DNA of 64,000 nucleotides from Deroplatys truncata (GCA_030765065.1 CM060989.1:41097501-41161500); one strand, 5' to 3'; shown: positions 12,647 through 24,124, counted from the stretch's first letter. A program made the numbers and translations. Notes: generated by a model from the letters alone, not told the origin.

Positions 12647-13600
12647 CATTGTTGTTTTTTTCGGTTGGAGGAGAAAATTATTTAATCGTTAATCTCAGCC
12701 CCGAGGGAGTCGGGACTGGAAGTGTGGGACTCAACGGCAAATCGGCATACCCACTAAAAACCCCTCCACCGGAGGGGTTTCAAGGGTGAAGATGAGGCAG
12801 TATCGCCGGCCTAAGCCGGGTGAAGGAAGGTGCCAGGACGCAAGCATGACCGAGGCCCTACTTGCGCCCTTGGGAATTCAGGGTGAGAAGGTGTAGGAAG
12901 TTTGTGTGGATGTATGTTAGGATTGTAGGTGGTTACCTGGGCTTCCGACGTCCTCGATAGCGAGTAGTCGGAGCATTCTGCGTGGGCCCCCATGGGGCAC
13001 GTCTTGTTCCTGTTGCAGTCTGTTGTTTAGAACGGCATCTAGCGCCGTCTGGAGGGCTGCTATCTCCTCCTTGATGAGCCTTCTGACGTTCAGGTTATGT
13101 TCCTCGAAGTAGCTTGGCATTGTGATTCAGGTAGGAAGTCCTGGTATTTGTTTAGCTGCGAGAACTATGGGCATATGGTCCTCTTGAAGGTCGGTGAGTA
13201 CTTCCTCCATTTGGGCCAGTTTGGTAGTGATGTTTAGTAACTCTGTTTGCACGTCCTCCAGCTTCTGCAGGATCTCAGGCGAGGGTTCCGTTGTGGTATT
13301 CCTGTTTGCGAAGTTTCTGGCGTTTCTGCTACTGCAGGAGGCTCGTTCTGCTCGTCGCGGCCATGCTGCAGTGACAACTGCGGTTGCGCGGATGTAGCGG
13401 ACAACAAGCTTGCCCGGTGAAGTGGTCGTGTCTCCAGCAAGGTGCACAGAAGCGGCGGCGACGAGTTAAATCGTGCTGCTGGCACACAGACGTCAGATTA
13501 TGTGCCCCACAGTAGTGGCGCCGTGGCTGTGAGGTACATCCTACCTCACTGTGCCCGTAAAGGCAGCAGTGTCGGCAGGGTGGAACCATTGCGCTACTGG
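12647..13600 (-). pseudogene. LINE ORF1 (gag-like) fragment, inserted in element C
   Basis: An 11-bp duplication (AGCATGTTAAC at 12,636-12,646; AGCACGTTAAC at 13,601-13,611) brackets the insert. On the minus strand the first part is a triple Cys-His array: CRHCCLYGHSEVGC fits CX2CX4HX4C, followed by HYCGAHNLTSVC and CAPCWRHDHFTGQACC. This is the layout of zinc knuckles in jockey-like ORF1 proteins. A predicted coiled coil follows (KLEDVQTELLNITTKLAQME and EEIAALQTALDAVL), in shifted frames. No reverse transcriptase is present before the A-rich 3' end at 12,650. Dead, and unusual in lacking ORF2. Confidence 0.65.
12758..12780. other. Perfect 10-bp inverted repeat hairpin
   Basis: AAACCCCTCC and GGAGGGGTTT are separated by ACC, inside the 3' untranslated part of the ORF1-only LINE. 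In RNA it would form a very stable hairpin, which might be a 3' recognition structure; that role is a guess. Confidence 0.7.
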
Positions 13601-13814
13601 AGCACGTTAACAAGTTGTACTACCGTAGTCCAAATCAATGAATGCGGTGTCAGTACCTGCACTTCGCATTGTCTGTAGAATGCAGGGTTGACTAGTTACC
13701 AATCCGCAGGATGAGAAGACTCACGAATATATATAATCCTTAGTGAACTTGTTTACAATATAAGTACCCCAACCTAAGCCAGGTTCAAAGTGAATGCCAA
13801 GAAAGTAGAATAAC

Positions 13815-13815
<1 letters not shown>

Positions 13816-13855
<40 letters not shown>

Positions 13856-14045
13856 TTAAACCATTGCCAGCAAATCTTAGATCAACAGTTTTAGTAGCGT
13901 TGATACTGAATTTATTGGCATTATACCATTCATTTATCTTAGATGATAATTCTTTGACTTTGATATCTAAAGAAATATTATGAGAAGTAGCTTCAATTGC
14001 AAAATCATCTACCAACAAACAATTAATCGAAAATTTACTGTCAAT
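13816..14045 (-). pseudogene. LINE reverse transcriptase fragment with ATT repeat
   Basis: A (TTA)n microsatellite occupies 13,816-13,852. The adjoining minus-strand sequence reads LLVDDFAIEA, then KINEWYNANKFSINATKT. This matches the YxDD catalytic block of LINE reverse transcriptases (usually FADD or YADD, here LVDD) and the following xxWxxxNxLxLNxxKT helix. Only about 60 codons are present. The adjoining poly-Asn reading of the microsatellite is not coding. Confidence 0.6.
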
Positions 14046-14140
14046 ATTGTATTCAGGCGGCCTTAAATCATGTATTTCTGGTAAAATATCAGTATCGAAT
14101 TTTTGTTTGTAATATGCAATAACCTCTCTACCTACTACGT
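14046..14140 (+). repeat. Family A 3' end fragment
   Basis: Contains the diverged block ATGTATTTCTGGTAAAATAT through CTACCTACTACG of the Q module end. Confidence 0.6.
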
Positions 14141-15160
14141 AAGTGGCAGATAAACTAAAGCGTTGAGGTGCAGGTATGAAAGGAACTGTAGAACAAGTAT
14201 TGGAGTAATTTAAAGGAATAAATTTTAGCTTAAATGACTTCTTTTCTTTCCTTCTCTTCCGTTTTCCTTTCTTTCTTTTTTAAAACAGCAGGAAAGAGTT
14301 TCTAAGCATTTTTGGCAACCACGCAAGAAAGGTAAAGGAAAAGTTGCGAAAGAAGCTTTATTAAGGTGAAGGAAGGACTCATCGATACAGACGGTCATTA
14401 ATGTGCACAGATGGAGGGAAGGAAAGAAAACTTGGAAACGATTTTGAGGATATCTAACCGCATCATCTAAGTTATGGACCAGCTTAAGCAAGAAATCTCC
14501 GTGCATCGGTGATTTAAATATCGAATCTTTTAATTGTGTATACTCGCAATCGAAACTAAAATGCTGTTAAAATCACACTCAAACCTTGTATGAAGAATTG
14601 CATACCTTGAGGAATAGAAAGTAATTCCTGCATTGGAGAGAGAGAGAGAGTGAGAGTGAGAGTGAGTATGATTTTAAAAAAAATGAACTTCTGGTATTAA
14701 AATTAGCGTTTATGCGTTGAGACTGTTTTTCTACATAAATTCCTGCTGCACCAATGTTTGTTTAGGCATTATCATTTACTTTTTCAAATACTCAAAAATT
14801 AATGAAGCAAAATTATTTCCTACTTGTTTCCAGTCAGTTATGATAAACATTTTCCAGAATAATAAAACAATAACGTGCATTCTTTGGAAGTATATAGGAG
14901 GCTGGGAGAAAGGCTATTTGCTCAAATAAAAGCACTAAGTATGACAGAAGGGTATTATTCACAGGCTCATAAGAGACAAACAACGATACTTTAAATTTCA
15001 GATCACCTTTTAAATTTCGCGAAAATTCAAATCAACAACAGCAAACATTTCGAAATTGGTTTATCACGCAAACCGTCATTTTATTTTAGCATAAATGGTC
15101 TATTCTAACGAGTTTAATTTGCTTTGTTGTGTTGTGGACCATATCTTATATCTCAGGTAA
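14141..15160. other. No gene recognised
   Basis: AT-rich. A short GA/GTGA microsatellite lies at about 14,636-14,666. Antisense and sense ORFs of up to 93 codons (14,506-14,225 minus; 14,717-14,929 plus) have no recognisable motifs. Confidence 0.4.
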
Positions 15161-15176
15161 CTAAAAGACCAAAACA

Positions 15177-15511
15177 TTGATTCATTCATTATCTGTTTAC
15201 CCTCCTCTTATGTAGGACTTACACCCCCAGGACTTACAAGCGGGAGCCTGGGGTCAGAGGCCCGTCGAGGAGCAGACACTCCTGGATCAGACAGAGCATC
15301 CAGGATGAGTGATCAGCCCGATGCCTGGTATGGGATGAAGGAAGTAGATGAAACGAAATGTTGGTGAAATGGATGAAAGGAAAGATTATGATGGAGCAGT
15401 TGGTGGAATGAATGGTGGGGGAATCCGAAGAACCCGGAGAAAACCCGCTTCGTCCACCACAAATCCCACATGCGGGTCCCTGGGATTGAACCCGGGCCGC
15501 CTCGGTGGGAG
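15177..15511 (-). mobile_element. SINE E with 15-bp target duplication
   Basis: TAAAAGACCAAAACA occurs at 15,162-15,176 and again at 15,512-15,526, bracketing the insertion. On the minus strand the right edge is a tRNA-like head with a B-box-like GGGTTCAATCCC. Next comes the SINE body GGTTTTCTCCGGGTTCTTCGG. The 3' end is a (GAAT)n-like tail after AAGAGGAGGGTAAACAG. ORFs across it are accidental. The same 3' end occurs alone at 26,683. Confidence 0.8.
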
Positions 15512-15589
15512 TAAAAGACCAAAACAGCTAAAATAAATTCATAGACAACTTAAAAAGGGTTTATGTATAAGTATTTGAAAGTTATTAAA

Positions 15590-16480
15590 ACTTAGATCTG
15601 CCTTTAGAAGATTAAAAATAAAAAACATCAACAATGTCAGAGTCAATCAGATTGATTCCTTAGAAAAAGTGCAGAGAAGGGCTATAAAATTCATAAGGAG
15701 AGGTAAAGATTTTGGGTTTACAAAAGGTGAAGAGAATGAATGGGAACCGCTAAAAGTTAGGCGTAAAAAACATAGATTAGTTGCGTTATTTAAAGCTTAT
15801 ACTGGTTCAAATGCTTGGGCGGATGTTAGAGAAAGGTTAGAGAATCCAGCACACTACGGTCGAAACGATCATCTGTTTAAAATTAGGGGTAGAAAGTGCA
15901 GAACCGACGTGGGAAAATTTTCTTTTGTTAATAGAACCATTGAGGAATGGAATGAATTGCCTGTAGCAGCCTTTCAGGGCTGTCCTCTGACCTTAAAACA
16001 GTTCAGAAATAATATTAGCAGAATAAACGTTGGTTAATTAACTTTCACAAACTATACTATTAAAGTTGACACTACCAGGTTGAAAATACTGGTAACTAAA
16101 TATAAGGACCAATTGTAAATAGTTAAGTACCTCGAAAATAGTTACGTACTTTGTAAATTGTTAAGAACTTTGTAGATAGTTAAGTAAATTGAGAATAGTT
16201 AAGTAAATTGTAAATAGTGAAGTAAATGGTGAATAGTGAAGTAAATGGTGAATAGTTAAGTAATTGTGAATAGTTAAGTAAATTATAAATGGTTCAGTAA
16301 TTAGGGTTTTTAAAAGCTTTGTTAATATTTAAAATTAATCATTTTGTACTGTTAGCCTTGTTTATTATTATTATTATTATTATTGTAAGCTAGTCATGGT
16401 GATGTAAATTTTGTACGGTTTAATTCTGCCACCGGGAAGTACCCAATTGCAGAATAAATAAATACATACATACATACATG
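15590..16480 (+). mobile_element. 5'-truncated LINE with ATAC tail
   Basis: The coding remnant at 15,669-16,037 is followed by an untranslated region with direct repeats of AATAGTTAAGTAAATTG at 16,120-16,290, a (TTA)n tract near 16,360, the segment ATTCTGCCACCGGGAAGTAC, AATAAATAAA, and a terminal (ATAC)n run at 16,463-16,480. The truncated 5' end and simple-repeat tail are typical of LINE insertions. Confidence 0.7.
15669..16037 (+). pseudogene. LINE ORF2 C-terminal domain, 122 codons open
   Basis: The product begins MQRRAIKFIRRG and contains EPLKVRRKKHRLVALFKAYT, a Cys/Arg stretch (IRGRKCRTDVGKFSFVNRTI) and EEWNELPVAA. These blocks (VQRRA, W.PL..RR...R....LFK, RT...WN.LP) are characteristic of the region downstream of the reverse transcriptase in jockey/CR1-type ORF2 proteins. 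The ATG is internal to the original protein: VQR-like codons (LEKVQRRAIKF) are open just upstream from about 15,650. The frame is intact to the natural C-terminus, so this copy is relatively young, but it lacks the catalytic domains. Confidence 0.7.
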
Positions 16481-16876
16481 TCATTTGGAATGGACAAATT
16501 CCTATACAATCTACACCTTTTATTAGCAGAATTGTCTGAAATACCAAATTTGGCATTAATAAATCGTAACTTTCTGTCTGAAAGATCTGTATAATATATA
16601 ACAGGTAGAAAGTAAAATAATCGTCACATAAGAGGTAACTTTAGTTTACTAAGTATACGCCGTTCTTTTATATAGTTGTAACAGAAAACTGTGTTTATAC
16701 ATCAGTAGTTTTTACGCGCAACCTGCCGCATGGATAAGTGGTGTTTTTTGCATGATCATGTTTTTTCTAGCTCTTTCCCATGATATTTACAAAGCAGGAC
16801 ATTTAAAATTCCAACAGGAAACCCATATCTATTAACATAAATTTGCTGGCTGTAATAACATAAATATACCTTAGGC
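16481..16876. other. No gene recognised
   Basis: AT-rich spacer with no motif recognised. Confidence 0.4.
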
Positions 16877-17985
16877 CGGTTTCACCAACAGATGCTAAAT
16901 CTTAACACAATGTTAAACTGATTTAACACTGAAGTTAACACAAATTATGTTTCATCAAACAATGTTAACTTTAACAAAGTGTTAAAGTCGGTGTTAAGTT
17001 AACATCCCCATACCCCTGTGTTAAGGCGTTTAACAAATGTTAGAAATTGGAAAATGGCTGCCGCAAACCAAGCTGTTGATGTGAGTTTGCTACAATTGAC
17101 ATTTTTAATGCCATTCCTAATAGAAGAGTAGTCGTGCGTCATAATAAATTTGAAACTCCTCAAAAGGAGGAATTTTTAAAGCAATATAGCCTGTTCAAGG
17201 TGTCATGGGCATGGTCCTAAGGGAAATGAGAGAGGTTAGAATACTACCAATAGAAGCATGTCTCTTTCTCTTATGCTACAAGTGTTAACTAGGTACTTAA
17301 GTGTTTATGCTACTAACATTTTTCATTTACTTGGTGGGTGTTAATATTGGTATTTCCAAAGCTAACGTTTGTGGTTTATCCGGAATGTTTCCAAAGCAAT
17401 TGCTTCAAGAAGCAAACTATTTTTTTCCGGTCTCCTTGGTTACTCAGCGATAACACAGTTTCAATGCAGTGTCCGCCACCAGTTTTAAACTGTTGCAGTT
17501 ACTTGCTGGACTTAAGAGAAACGCGTTCATTCCAATTAAATTACTTGCGGATTTTGTCCCAGGTTGCAATTTTATCCTTTAATGTAAGACCGTCTGATTT
17601 TTCCGCAGTTGATAATACGTCTATACTTATTAACCAGATGTTAATTAACGGTTTCAAACGGTGAAACATTTATTTCAGTTGACATCGCGATTCTAACCTC
17701 AAACAATCGGGAACATCACATGTCATTTGCCATGAATGTAAATATTTGTCTGATACTGACATAGAGAGCGCGGCAATACGTAGACAAGAGTGCATCGGAG
17801 CACGTTCAGAAGCAGTATAGTTCGGCCACCGCCTTCTCGAAAGCTAGCGTTCGTAATTGTCTTTGACGTTAACAATATGTTAGCTAACAATTTGATGTAA
17901 AAGCTTGATGAAACCCAAAAGTTTTAACCCTATGTTAAACTTAACACTGTGTTAACAAACAGGATGTTAGAGCTCTTAAAGTCTT
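16877..17985 (+). mobile_element. PIF/Harbinger-like relic
   Basis: The left end GGCCGGTTTCACCAACAGAT, preceded by TTA, is a typical Harbinger terminus. Many TTAACAnTGTTAA motifs follow in the first 160 bp and return at 17,870-17,970, including TTTCATCA on one side and TGATGAAA on the other. Between them are a start-like ATGGCTGCC at 17,053, the nuclease N-terminal block RRVVVRHNKFETPQKEEFLK (about 17,120-17,180), and GISKANVC (about 17,350), which resembles the GxSKxTVxR helix of Harbinger nucleases. Catalytic residues are not identifiable and the right terminus is incomplete. Non-functional. Confidence 0.6.
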
Positions 17986-18029
17986 AATTTACATATTTTT
18001 AATATTCGGTAATACCACATTACAGTGCA

Positions 18030-18425
18030 TGGCAAATTTCGAACAGAATAACTTACATCATTTCAAACATGATTGAAAATTAATTAACAGCTATTAATGA
18101 ATGAACAATTGATGCCTCGTTCTACATTATTCAGGAATCAATGAACGTGAACACAATTTCCCATTCTTTTTCAATATCTGCGTCTTCGACTTTCTTCTTG
18201 AAATACCGAATACCCGATTTGAATCACAGCATCAACCATCATGTAATTGACTCAAAGTCAAATTATAATATATTGAAGCCATCGTTGAATTCGTAGTATT
18301 GCGTTACCGGAAATCCGAGTTGTCGATGGGTAAGTATATTCGATTTTTTTTTAAATTTAATAATTCATTCAAAGTAATAAAACACATGATAGTGCAAAAA
18401 ATAGGATACAATACATGTGGGTCGA
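18030..18425 (-). repeat. Repeat H copy 2
   Basis: Aligns with 5,265-5,695. The minus-strand motif is more decayed: VEDADIEKEWEIV is readable (about 18,189-18,150), then a stop and frameshift fall in the SLxPxK block. It places the same recombinase-like element next to the Harbinger relic. Confidence 0.45.
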
Positions 18426-18484
18426 GATAAACTTTCATTACACATTTTGTGTGTTGACTTTGTAATTCTATGTTCTTTTAATGA

Positions 18485-19080
18485 CCAGGACAAAAACTGA
18501 ATAGCGACTTATCACATAAGTGTCTGAAAATTCCAAAAAATAACAAAAATAACTCGGAAATTGTTAACGCAACAAAACAATTAACATAAAACCTTTGCTT
18601 TAAGATGTACATTTTTTTTCGCTTAGCAAGATTTTGTCTATTTCTTACCATTTACCAGTTATACAAATATCATTCAGAATGAAGAAGACTTCACAGTGTA
18701 TTCCTAGAAAATTCAAGATTACACTTTATGTATGTATTACTAGTCATGCAAATGTCTTAAATACATGCCTGTTTGAATCAGAATCATTAAAGGCATTTTT
18801 GAGAAAATAAAAAATAACGACAATGTTTCTGTGTATAAAGGACAGTTTGGGATGGGAATCTTTCTTAAAAATTTTAGTGTCGCATCCTTGTAATATGCTA
18901 AATGTACATACCAAGTTTTAATACTTAGCCAACTATTTGTTTTTGAGTTATCTGTCCACAGGCATAAACACATGTAAACTATTTCTTTCTAAAATGCTTT
19001 TTTTTTATTACGGAGATCTCAAAACGTGTATTTTTCGTGAAATCTCCACATCTAAGTGGAAGCAATACTTCCTCTAGTAT
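18485..19080 (+). repeat. Family A copy (Q module), diverged
   Basis: Recognisable from CAGGACAAAAACTGAATAG through AGATTTTGTCTATTTCTTAC to the CAAAACGTGTATTTTTCGTG end. It has an almost pure T run instead of a GGATTCAGG-preceding spacer and lacks a CA tract. SINE D1 inserted at its end. Confidence 0.75.
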
Positions 19081-19091
19081 ACATTTATTAA

Positions 19092-19586
19092 CTGAGCGTC
19101 TATGGCCCGCATTCGGAAGGTCCCGGGTTCGATCCCTGCCGACTGCCTACTCTGACCCATGGGGTTTTATCGGGGTTTTCTCGGTTAGTCAGGCGAATTC
19201 TAGGATAGTTTCTTTCAGCCCCCGAGTTTCCCGTCCCTCCATTTCGTCCATCATTTCATTCATCGTTTATCCCGTTGGTCTGTTTCAGAGTCGAAAGTGT
19301 TGGATGGTGCAGTGTGGCAAGGGAAAAGGATGCTTTGTGTGAAATTTCTCCATCCCTTAGTTTTCGGCTGGCTGTCGGGTATCCGAACACCCTTGAGGGA
19401 CGTTGGACCCCCTCCGTGTGGGGCGGAGTCCCTGGTCTGCCTGTCCGGGGTGTCTACTTCTGGAAACCTGTCATTGCAGTACCGTCGTTCCTGGATCCGG
19501 CCACCTGCTGACGCCCCCTCGTGGGACGTAGGTACACCATCTCCTCTGAGTCGGTGCCGAATCCCCTCCGTAACGGAAGCTAAGAC
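19092..19586 (+). mobile_element. SINE D1 with 11-bp target duplication
   Basis: ACATTTATTAA flanks both sides (19,081-19,091 and 19,587-19,597). The tRNA-derived head has a B box at GGTCCCGGGTTCGATCCC (about 19,122-19,139). The long body shared by the family follows (ACCCATGGGGTTTT, TTCGGCTGGCTGTCGGG, GCCTGTCCGG, CCGAATCCCCTCCG). Length is about 495 bp. Transcription by RNA polymerase III would rely on the internal A/B boxes. ORFs across it are accidental. Confidence 0.85.
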
Positions 19587-19597
19587 ACATTTATTAA

Positions 19598-20180
19598 GTT
19601 TCCTCTTCGTATATTAGTGTATATAGTTTGCTTTTAGGGAAACTCCATCCTACAAAATATCTGTTTGTGAAACACTATAAATCGAGGTGTAGTTTTAACG
19701 CAAATGCCGTGCTCTACTGGACAATATCGATGGAAACGCTTGTCTGCTAGTGTTGTTTATGCACACGCAGGACCCGAAGATATAAAACATCACCTTTTGT
19801 TACCAGCGAGTGAAGATTTGCGTCAGATAGCGCGCCGACAGCCCGAACAGATGCAAGCATGCGATTTCTGTCTTTGTGTTGTGCAGTATCTGCGTATAAT
19901 GAGCATCGGTGCAGCAAAAGATATGGGAGTTGGCACCGAGCTATGTTGGGGTGTGTGCCCATTTCCCACACATCCAAGCTCTCTTAAAATATGCATCCCA
20001 CGTGCAAAACCAACAGCAAGTACCCTTTAGGCGCTTTCGGAATATAACATTTATATTGTTTTATTTATTTGAAATTGTAATTCAATGGGGTGGAAATTCG
20101 TGAAGTAAAACATATGTAAATTAACATAAACCTAAAATTTAAACGACTAGCTGCCTTAACGTTGCAGGCTGCATTTCTAC
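19598..20180. other. No gene recognised
   Basis: Two antisense ORFs, 108 codons (plus, 19,704-20,030) and 76 codons (minus, 19,977-19,747), lie in slightly GC-richer sequence. Neither matches a family known to me, and I cannot support either as a gene. Confidence 0.35.
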
Positions 20181-20212
20181 TTTCTCTACCATATACCTAT
20201 AGTATTTAAAAA

Positions 20213-21190
20213 TCTGATGTGTTAACACTCACATAACTTTCTCTACTCTTGTACAAACTATTTTTACAAGCGCTTATTCTCCATATGCTTCATGTTAATG
20301 GAGTTATCGAGGTGTTAATCTTATCGCTAATTTTCTTGTAGATGCAAGGGGAATTGCTAGGCTTTAAGCGATAGTCAAATATTTTAAGAGGTGGTCGCTA
20401 TGTGGAGTATTCCATTCTCTTTGCATTACCAGGACAAAACAAAATGAATAACGAATTTGGGAAAAAGTATAAGTATTGGAAATTTTAAGGGAATAACAAG
20501 CAAAATCTCGAAAATGGTTCATCCAACAAAACAAATGAGTATGACATAAATTTTGTATTTTAAGGCGATCTACATTTTTTGTGTAGTAAAATTTTTTCTA
20601 TCTCTTATGGTTTACCAGTTATGCAAAATTCGTTCACAATGAAGAATACTTCTGGAGTCATTCCCAGAAAATTCAAGTTACACATTTCATTTGTCATTAA
20701 AATATCTTAAACATCTGATATTTTAATCAAAATCATTAGAGCCATTTTTGAGAAAATTAAAATTTTCGAAAAATGTTCCATGTAAAGGGTAATCTGGGGT
20801 GGGGGGATTTTCTTGAAAACCTTCGTGTCGCATCTCTGAAAGATACTGAAGCTAAATACCAAGTTTGGTGTTTATCCGACTGTTCGTCTCTAAGTTATGC
20901 TGTTTACAGACACACACACGGACATGTCTCCAAAAATGCTTTCTTTGGATTCAGGGGGTCTCAAAACATGTATTTCGGTGAAATTTCTATATCGAAATTT
21001 TGGGTGGAATAAAATACTTCCCCTACTTACTATATGTAGTAGAGAAAGTAAAAAGTATTGTATTCCACTAAAAAATTAAACTTCAATAGTTCATGGAAGT
21101 ACATGCTTTGAGGCCCTCGGAAACCAAGAAAGGTATTTTTAGAAAATCTTGGTACGAGTATTTAGGTTCAACATCTTCCAAGGATATTGG
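20213..21190 (+). repeat. Family A P+Q unit, then inverted fragment
   Basis: P is 20,213-20,444 and Q is 20,445-21,054, with a very short CA tract (ACACACACGG). An inverted, diverged Q end follows directly at 21,055-21,190 (GTATTGTATTCCAC onward), giving a tail-to-tail junction. Just upstream, 20,181-20,205 is an isolated TACTTTCTCTACC end of another A copy. Confidence 0.85.
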
Positions 21191-21489
21191 GCTTTAGAGG
21201 ATGTGACATGCGACGCTTCCACCGCCTAGCGTCAGGCGTGCCAAATACACAAATGTATCAGTATGACTTACGTCTGAATATCGCCAACCATATTAGTTTG
21301 TTACTGATGTTTGTGAAAGAAAATACAAAAATTGCACAGAAAAATGCCGCAAGTTTTCTTAGATTAGAAGAAAAAAGTTTTAATGGAACTCTTAACCAAA
21401 GTGAAGTAAATAAGATCAGCGATGATTACGGCACTAGTGTCATATTAAGATTATCCACGAGTTGGATACAACATTTTATACAATCTTAG
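21187..21489 (+). CDS. Unassigned ORF, 100 codons
   Basis: The product has no recognisable family. It contains YDLRLNIANHISLLLMFVKE and a hydrophilic middle (NAASFLRLEEKSFNGT). There is no signal peptide, and composition is similar to the AT-rich surroundings. Its first codons overlap the end of a family A fragment, so a chance ORF is at least as likely as a gene. Confidence 0.15.
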   Translation: MGFRGCDMRRFHRLASGVPNTQMYQYDLRLNIANHISLLLMFVKENTKIAQKNAASFLRLEEKSFNGTLNQSEVNKISDDYGTSVILRLSTSWIQHFIQS

Positions 21490-22658
21490 CATTATAAATT
21501 ATAGGAAATACTACATGAAATAATTCGGTATCCTAACTTTTATACGTGAGAGCGTCTTTATCTGTTCATAAATGAGACGTTAGCTTCTCTTCCTGCATTT
21601 TATGCATGTTATTGCCTGGCGTGTTGAACCGATACATTACTGGCACGCATTCCCTTCCTTGGAAAGAAGTGAGCAGAGTTACAGACTGTGTTGGAATATT
21701 CAGCATGGTAATTAGATATTAATAAATTCTTATTTATATCTAAGAATATACAGAGGCTTTTGCATCTCTGTTGCCGAGAGGAAAGTGTGGTGTTATCTTC
21801 TTCTATAAGCTGCTGCAACTTATAATAATCATTAGTATAGGAAATACGTCATTGCAATTATTAGCACGCGTGCCATAAAGAGCCTTATGCAGCATATTGA
21901 ATATAGTAATGGTAGGATTGCATAGTAATATATTGTGCAACAAGACTACAATAATTTTTATATGAGCGTCTTAATTGCGATTATAGTCAAGTTGCATACG
22001 ACTGTTTTTGGTTGCCACACGATAATTTAAAAAATTAGAGTTTATACAAAAAAATTTCCATGTTAATAGTGAGTAATTAAATACTCGCAGGACCTTGAAT
22101 GTGTTTGCAAATAGTGCAACAGATGACAATATTGTTGAGTCCAAGCCGTATTTATTGATTTTTTGCAGGCAACTTGAAAGCAAAACATACTGAAGCAAAG
22201 CAAATTAACACAGTTTATTAGAATATTAAAATTACAATTAACAGAATTTATTTTATTTTAAATACATGGGGAATGGTTCCCAGTGGACTTCTTTTAAGCA
22301 GTCGAATAAGATCCCTGAAGTATAATGGATGCCATTATAGTTCAGTTACGTCACATGTAATCAGAGTATTATAATGTGGTCGATCAAAAATTGTATGTAT
22401 CGAGTACAGTGAAAGCAAAATGTTATCACTATCATATTATATTGTAATATGGGTAAAATAATGGTCCAGAAACATGTACATTAATACTTGAAGATTTACA
22501 TTAATTTTATTTTGAAGAGCTGTTTAGTCAGTCTGCCAACACCTTGGTGTAAGAGACTATGGATTCGAGTCCCAATAAAATCAGGTAAAGGGAGTAAAAC
22601 ACGTAATACAGACAGAGAATATATGACAAATTCTGAATCGTGAAAAATAATAAAAAAA
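21490..22658. other. No gene recognised
   Basis: AT-rich. A degenerate tRNA-like segment with a B-box-like GGATTCGAGTCCC lies at about 22,562-22,575, probably the head of an old SINE. Confidence 0.4.
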
Positions 22659-23363
22659 TCTGATGTGTTACACTCACATGACTTTCTCTACTCTTGTACA
22701 AACTATTTTTACAAACGCTTATTCTCCATATGCTTCATGTTAATCGAGATATGGAGATGTCAATCTTATTGGTAATTTTCTTGTAGATGCAAGGGGAATA
22801 TGGTAGGTTTTAAGCGATAGTCAAATATTTTAACGCTGGTTGCTATGTGGCGCATTCCATCCTCTTTGCATGTCCAGGATATAGAAAAAAAATGAATAAC
22901 GAATTTGAGAAAAAGTATGTGTTGGAAAATTTAAGGGAATAACAAGCAATATCTCGAAAACGGTTCACTCAACAAAAGAAATGTATATGACATAAGTTGT
23001 GTATATTAACGCGATCTACATTTTTTTGTGTAGTAAGATTTTGTCTATCTCTTATGGTTTACCAGTTATGCAAAAGTCGTTCACAATAAAGAATATTTTT
23101 AGAGACATTCCCAGAAAATTCGAGATATACATTTCATTTCTCATGACAATATCTTAAACATATGATATTTTAATCAAAATAGTTAGAGCCATTTTTGAGA
23201 AAATTAAAATTTTCGAAAAATGTTCCATGTAAAGGGTAGTCTGGAGTGGGGGGATTTTCTTGAAAACCTTCGTGGCGCATCTCTGGAAGATACTGAACTT
23301 AAATACCAAGTTTGGTGTTGATCCGACTGTTCGTTTCTGAGTTATGTTGTTCACAGACAAACA

Positions 23364-23399
<36 letters not shown>

Positions 23400-23526
23400 C
23401 ATGTTTCCAAAAATGCTTTTTGGATTCAGGGGGTCTCAAAACATATATTTCCGGTGAAATCTCGGTATTGAATACTTGGGTGGAATACAATATTTCCCCT
23501 ACTATACGTAGTAGAGAAAGTAAAAA
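22659..23526 (+). repeat. Family A P+Q unit, complete
   Basis: P is 22,659-22,892 and Q is 22,893-23,526, with a pure CA tract at about 23,362-23,396. It is close in sequence to the units of the 1-5,030 array and has both termini, so it is a good reference copy. Confidence 0.9.
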
Positions 23527-24124
23527 GGCATAGAAAACAAGAAAGTGGTGAATACTGAATTTTTTCCACATTCCGAGTTAAATGTCGGTTACTAGGTTAC
23601 CAAAAAACGGGAGGGAAATATTTACAACTCTACTTCTATATGTTATTCAGCGATCTGGTCTTAATGAATAATATACTAATTACCTTATAAACAAGATATT
23701 AACATGGCATATTTATTGTGCCTATGTCGTAAAATACTTTTATTTCTTTCCTGTTTCCGAGACATTTTCTGAGTATATTTGTACATTCATCAATAAATAC
23801 CCTGTTATAAAACGAGTGTTGGCTCCTTCGTATAATCATCGGGATTTTTTCGGTACCACTGACTACCTCACCAGCAGCACACGCTATGTCTCTCTTCAAA
23901 ATTATGCATATTGCATTTAAATTTACAATGTAAACAATGCAATCGATAGAAACAAAAACAACGTTGCTATGCACATCGTTTTAGTCATTCCAAAAAACCT
24001 CAATCAATTAATTTCAGTGACATTCAATAAAAATAAATAAAATGCAAACTTGGCTCCGGTCGTGGAAAAAGCAGTATGTACACAACGGGATCGAAACAGA
24101 TTTTCTCCTCAGTAAAACGAGCGA
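23527..24124. other. No gene recognised
   Basis: AT-rich. A 91-codon minus ORF (23,974-23,699) has no recognisable motif. Confidence 0.35.

Larger units (their letters stand above)
12200..13727. mobile_element. Element C copy 1, split by a LINE insertion
   Basis: The left end CCGGGCGAGTCTTCTCAG and the right end pair as terminal inverted repeats: the right end, read in reverse, gives GTGAGTCTTCTCATCCTGCGG. TATA lies immediately outside both ends. The interior matches element C copy 2 (56,070-56,622), except that about 950 bp of LINE sequence (12,647-13,600) are inserted. Without that insert the element is close to the 553 bp of copy 2. No transposase is encoded; it is MITE-like. Confidence 0.75.

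Noticed and set aside
13785..14018. Poly-Asn stretch read from (ATT)n as part of a protein
   Set aside because: It is a microsatellite next to a reverse transcriptase fragment; only the LVDD...KINEW part is coding in origin.
19275..19617. Overlapping ORFs of 78-106 codons
   Set aside because: They lie wholly inside SINE D1.
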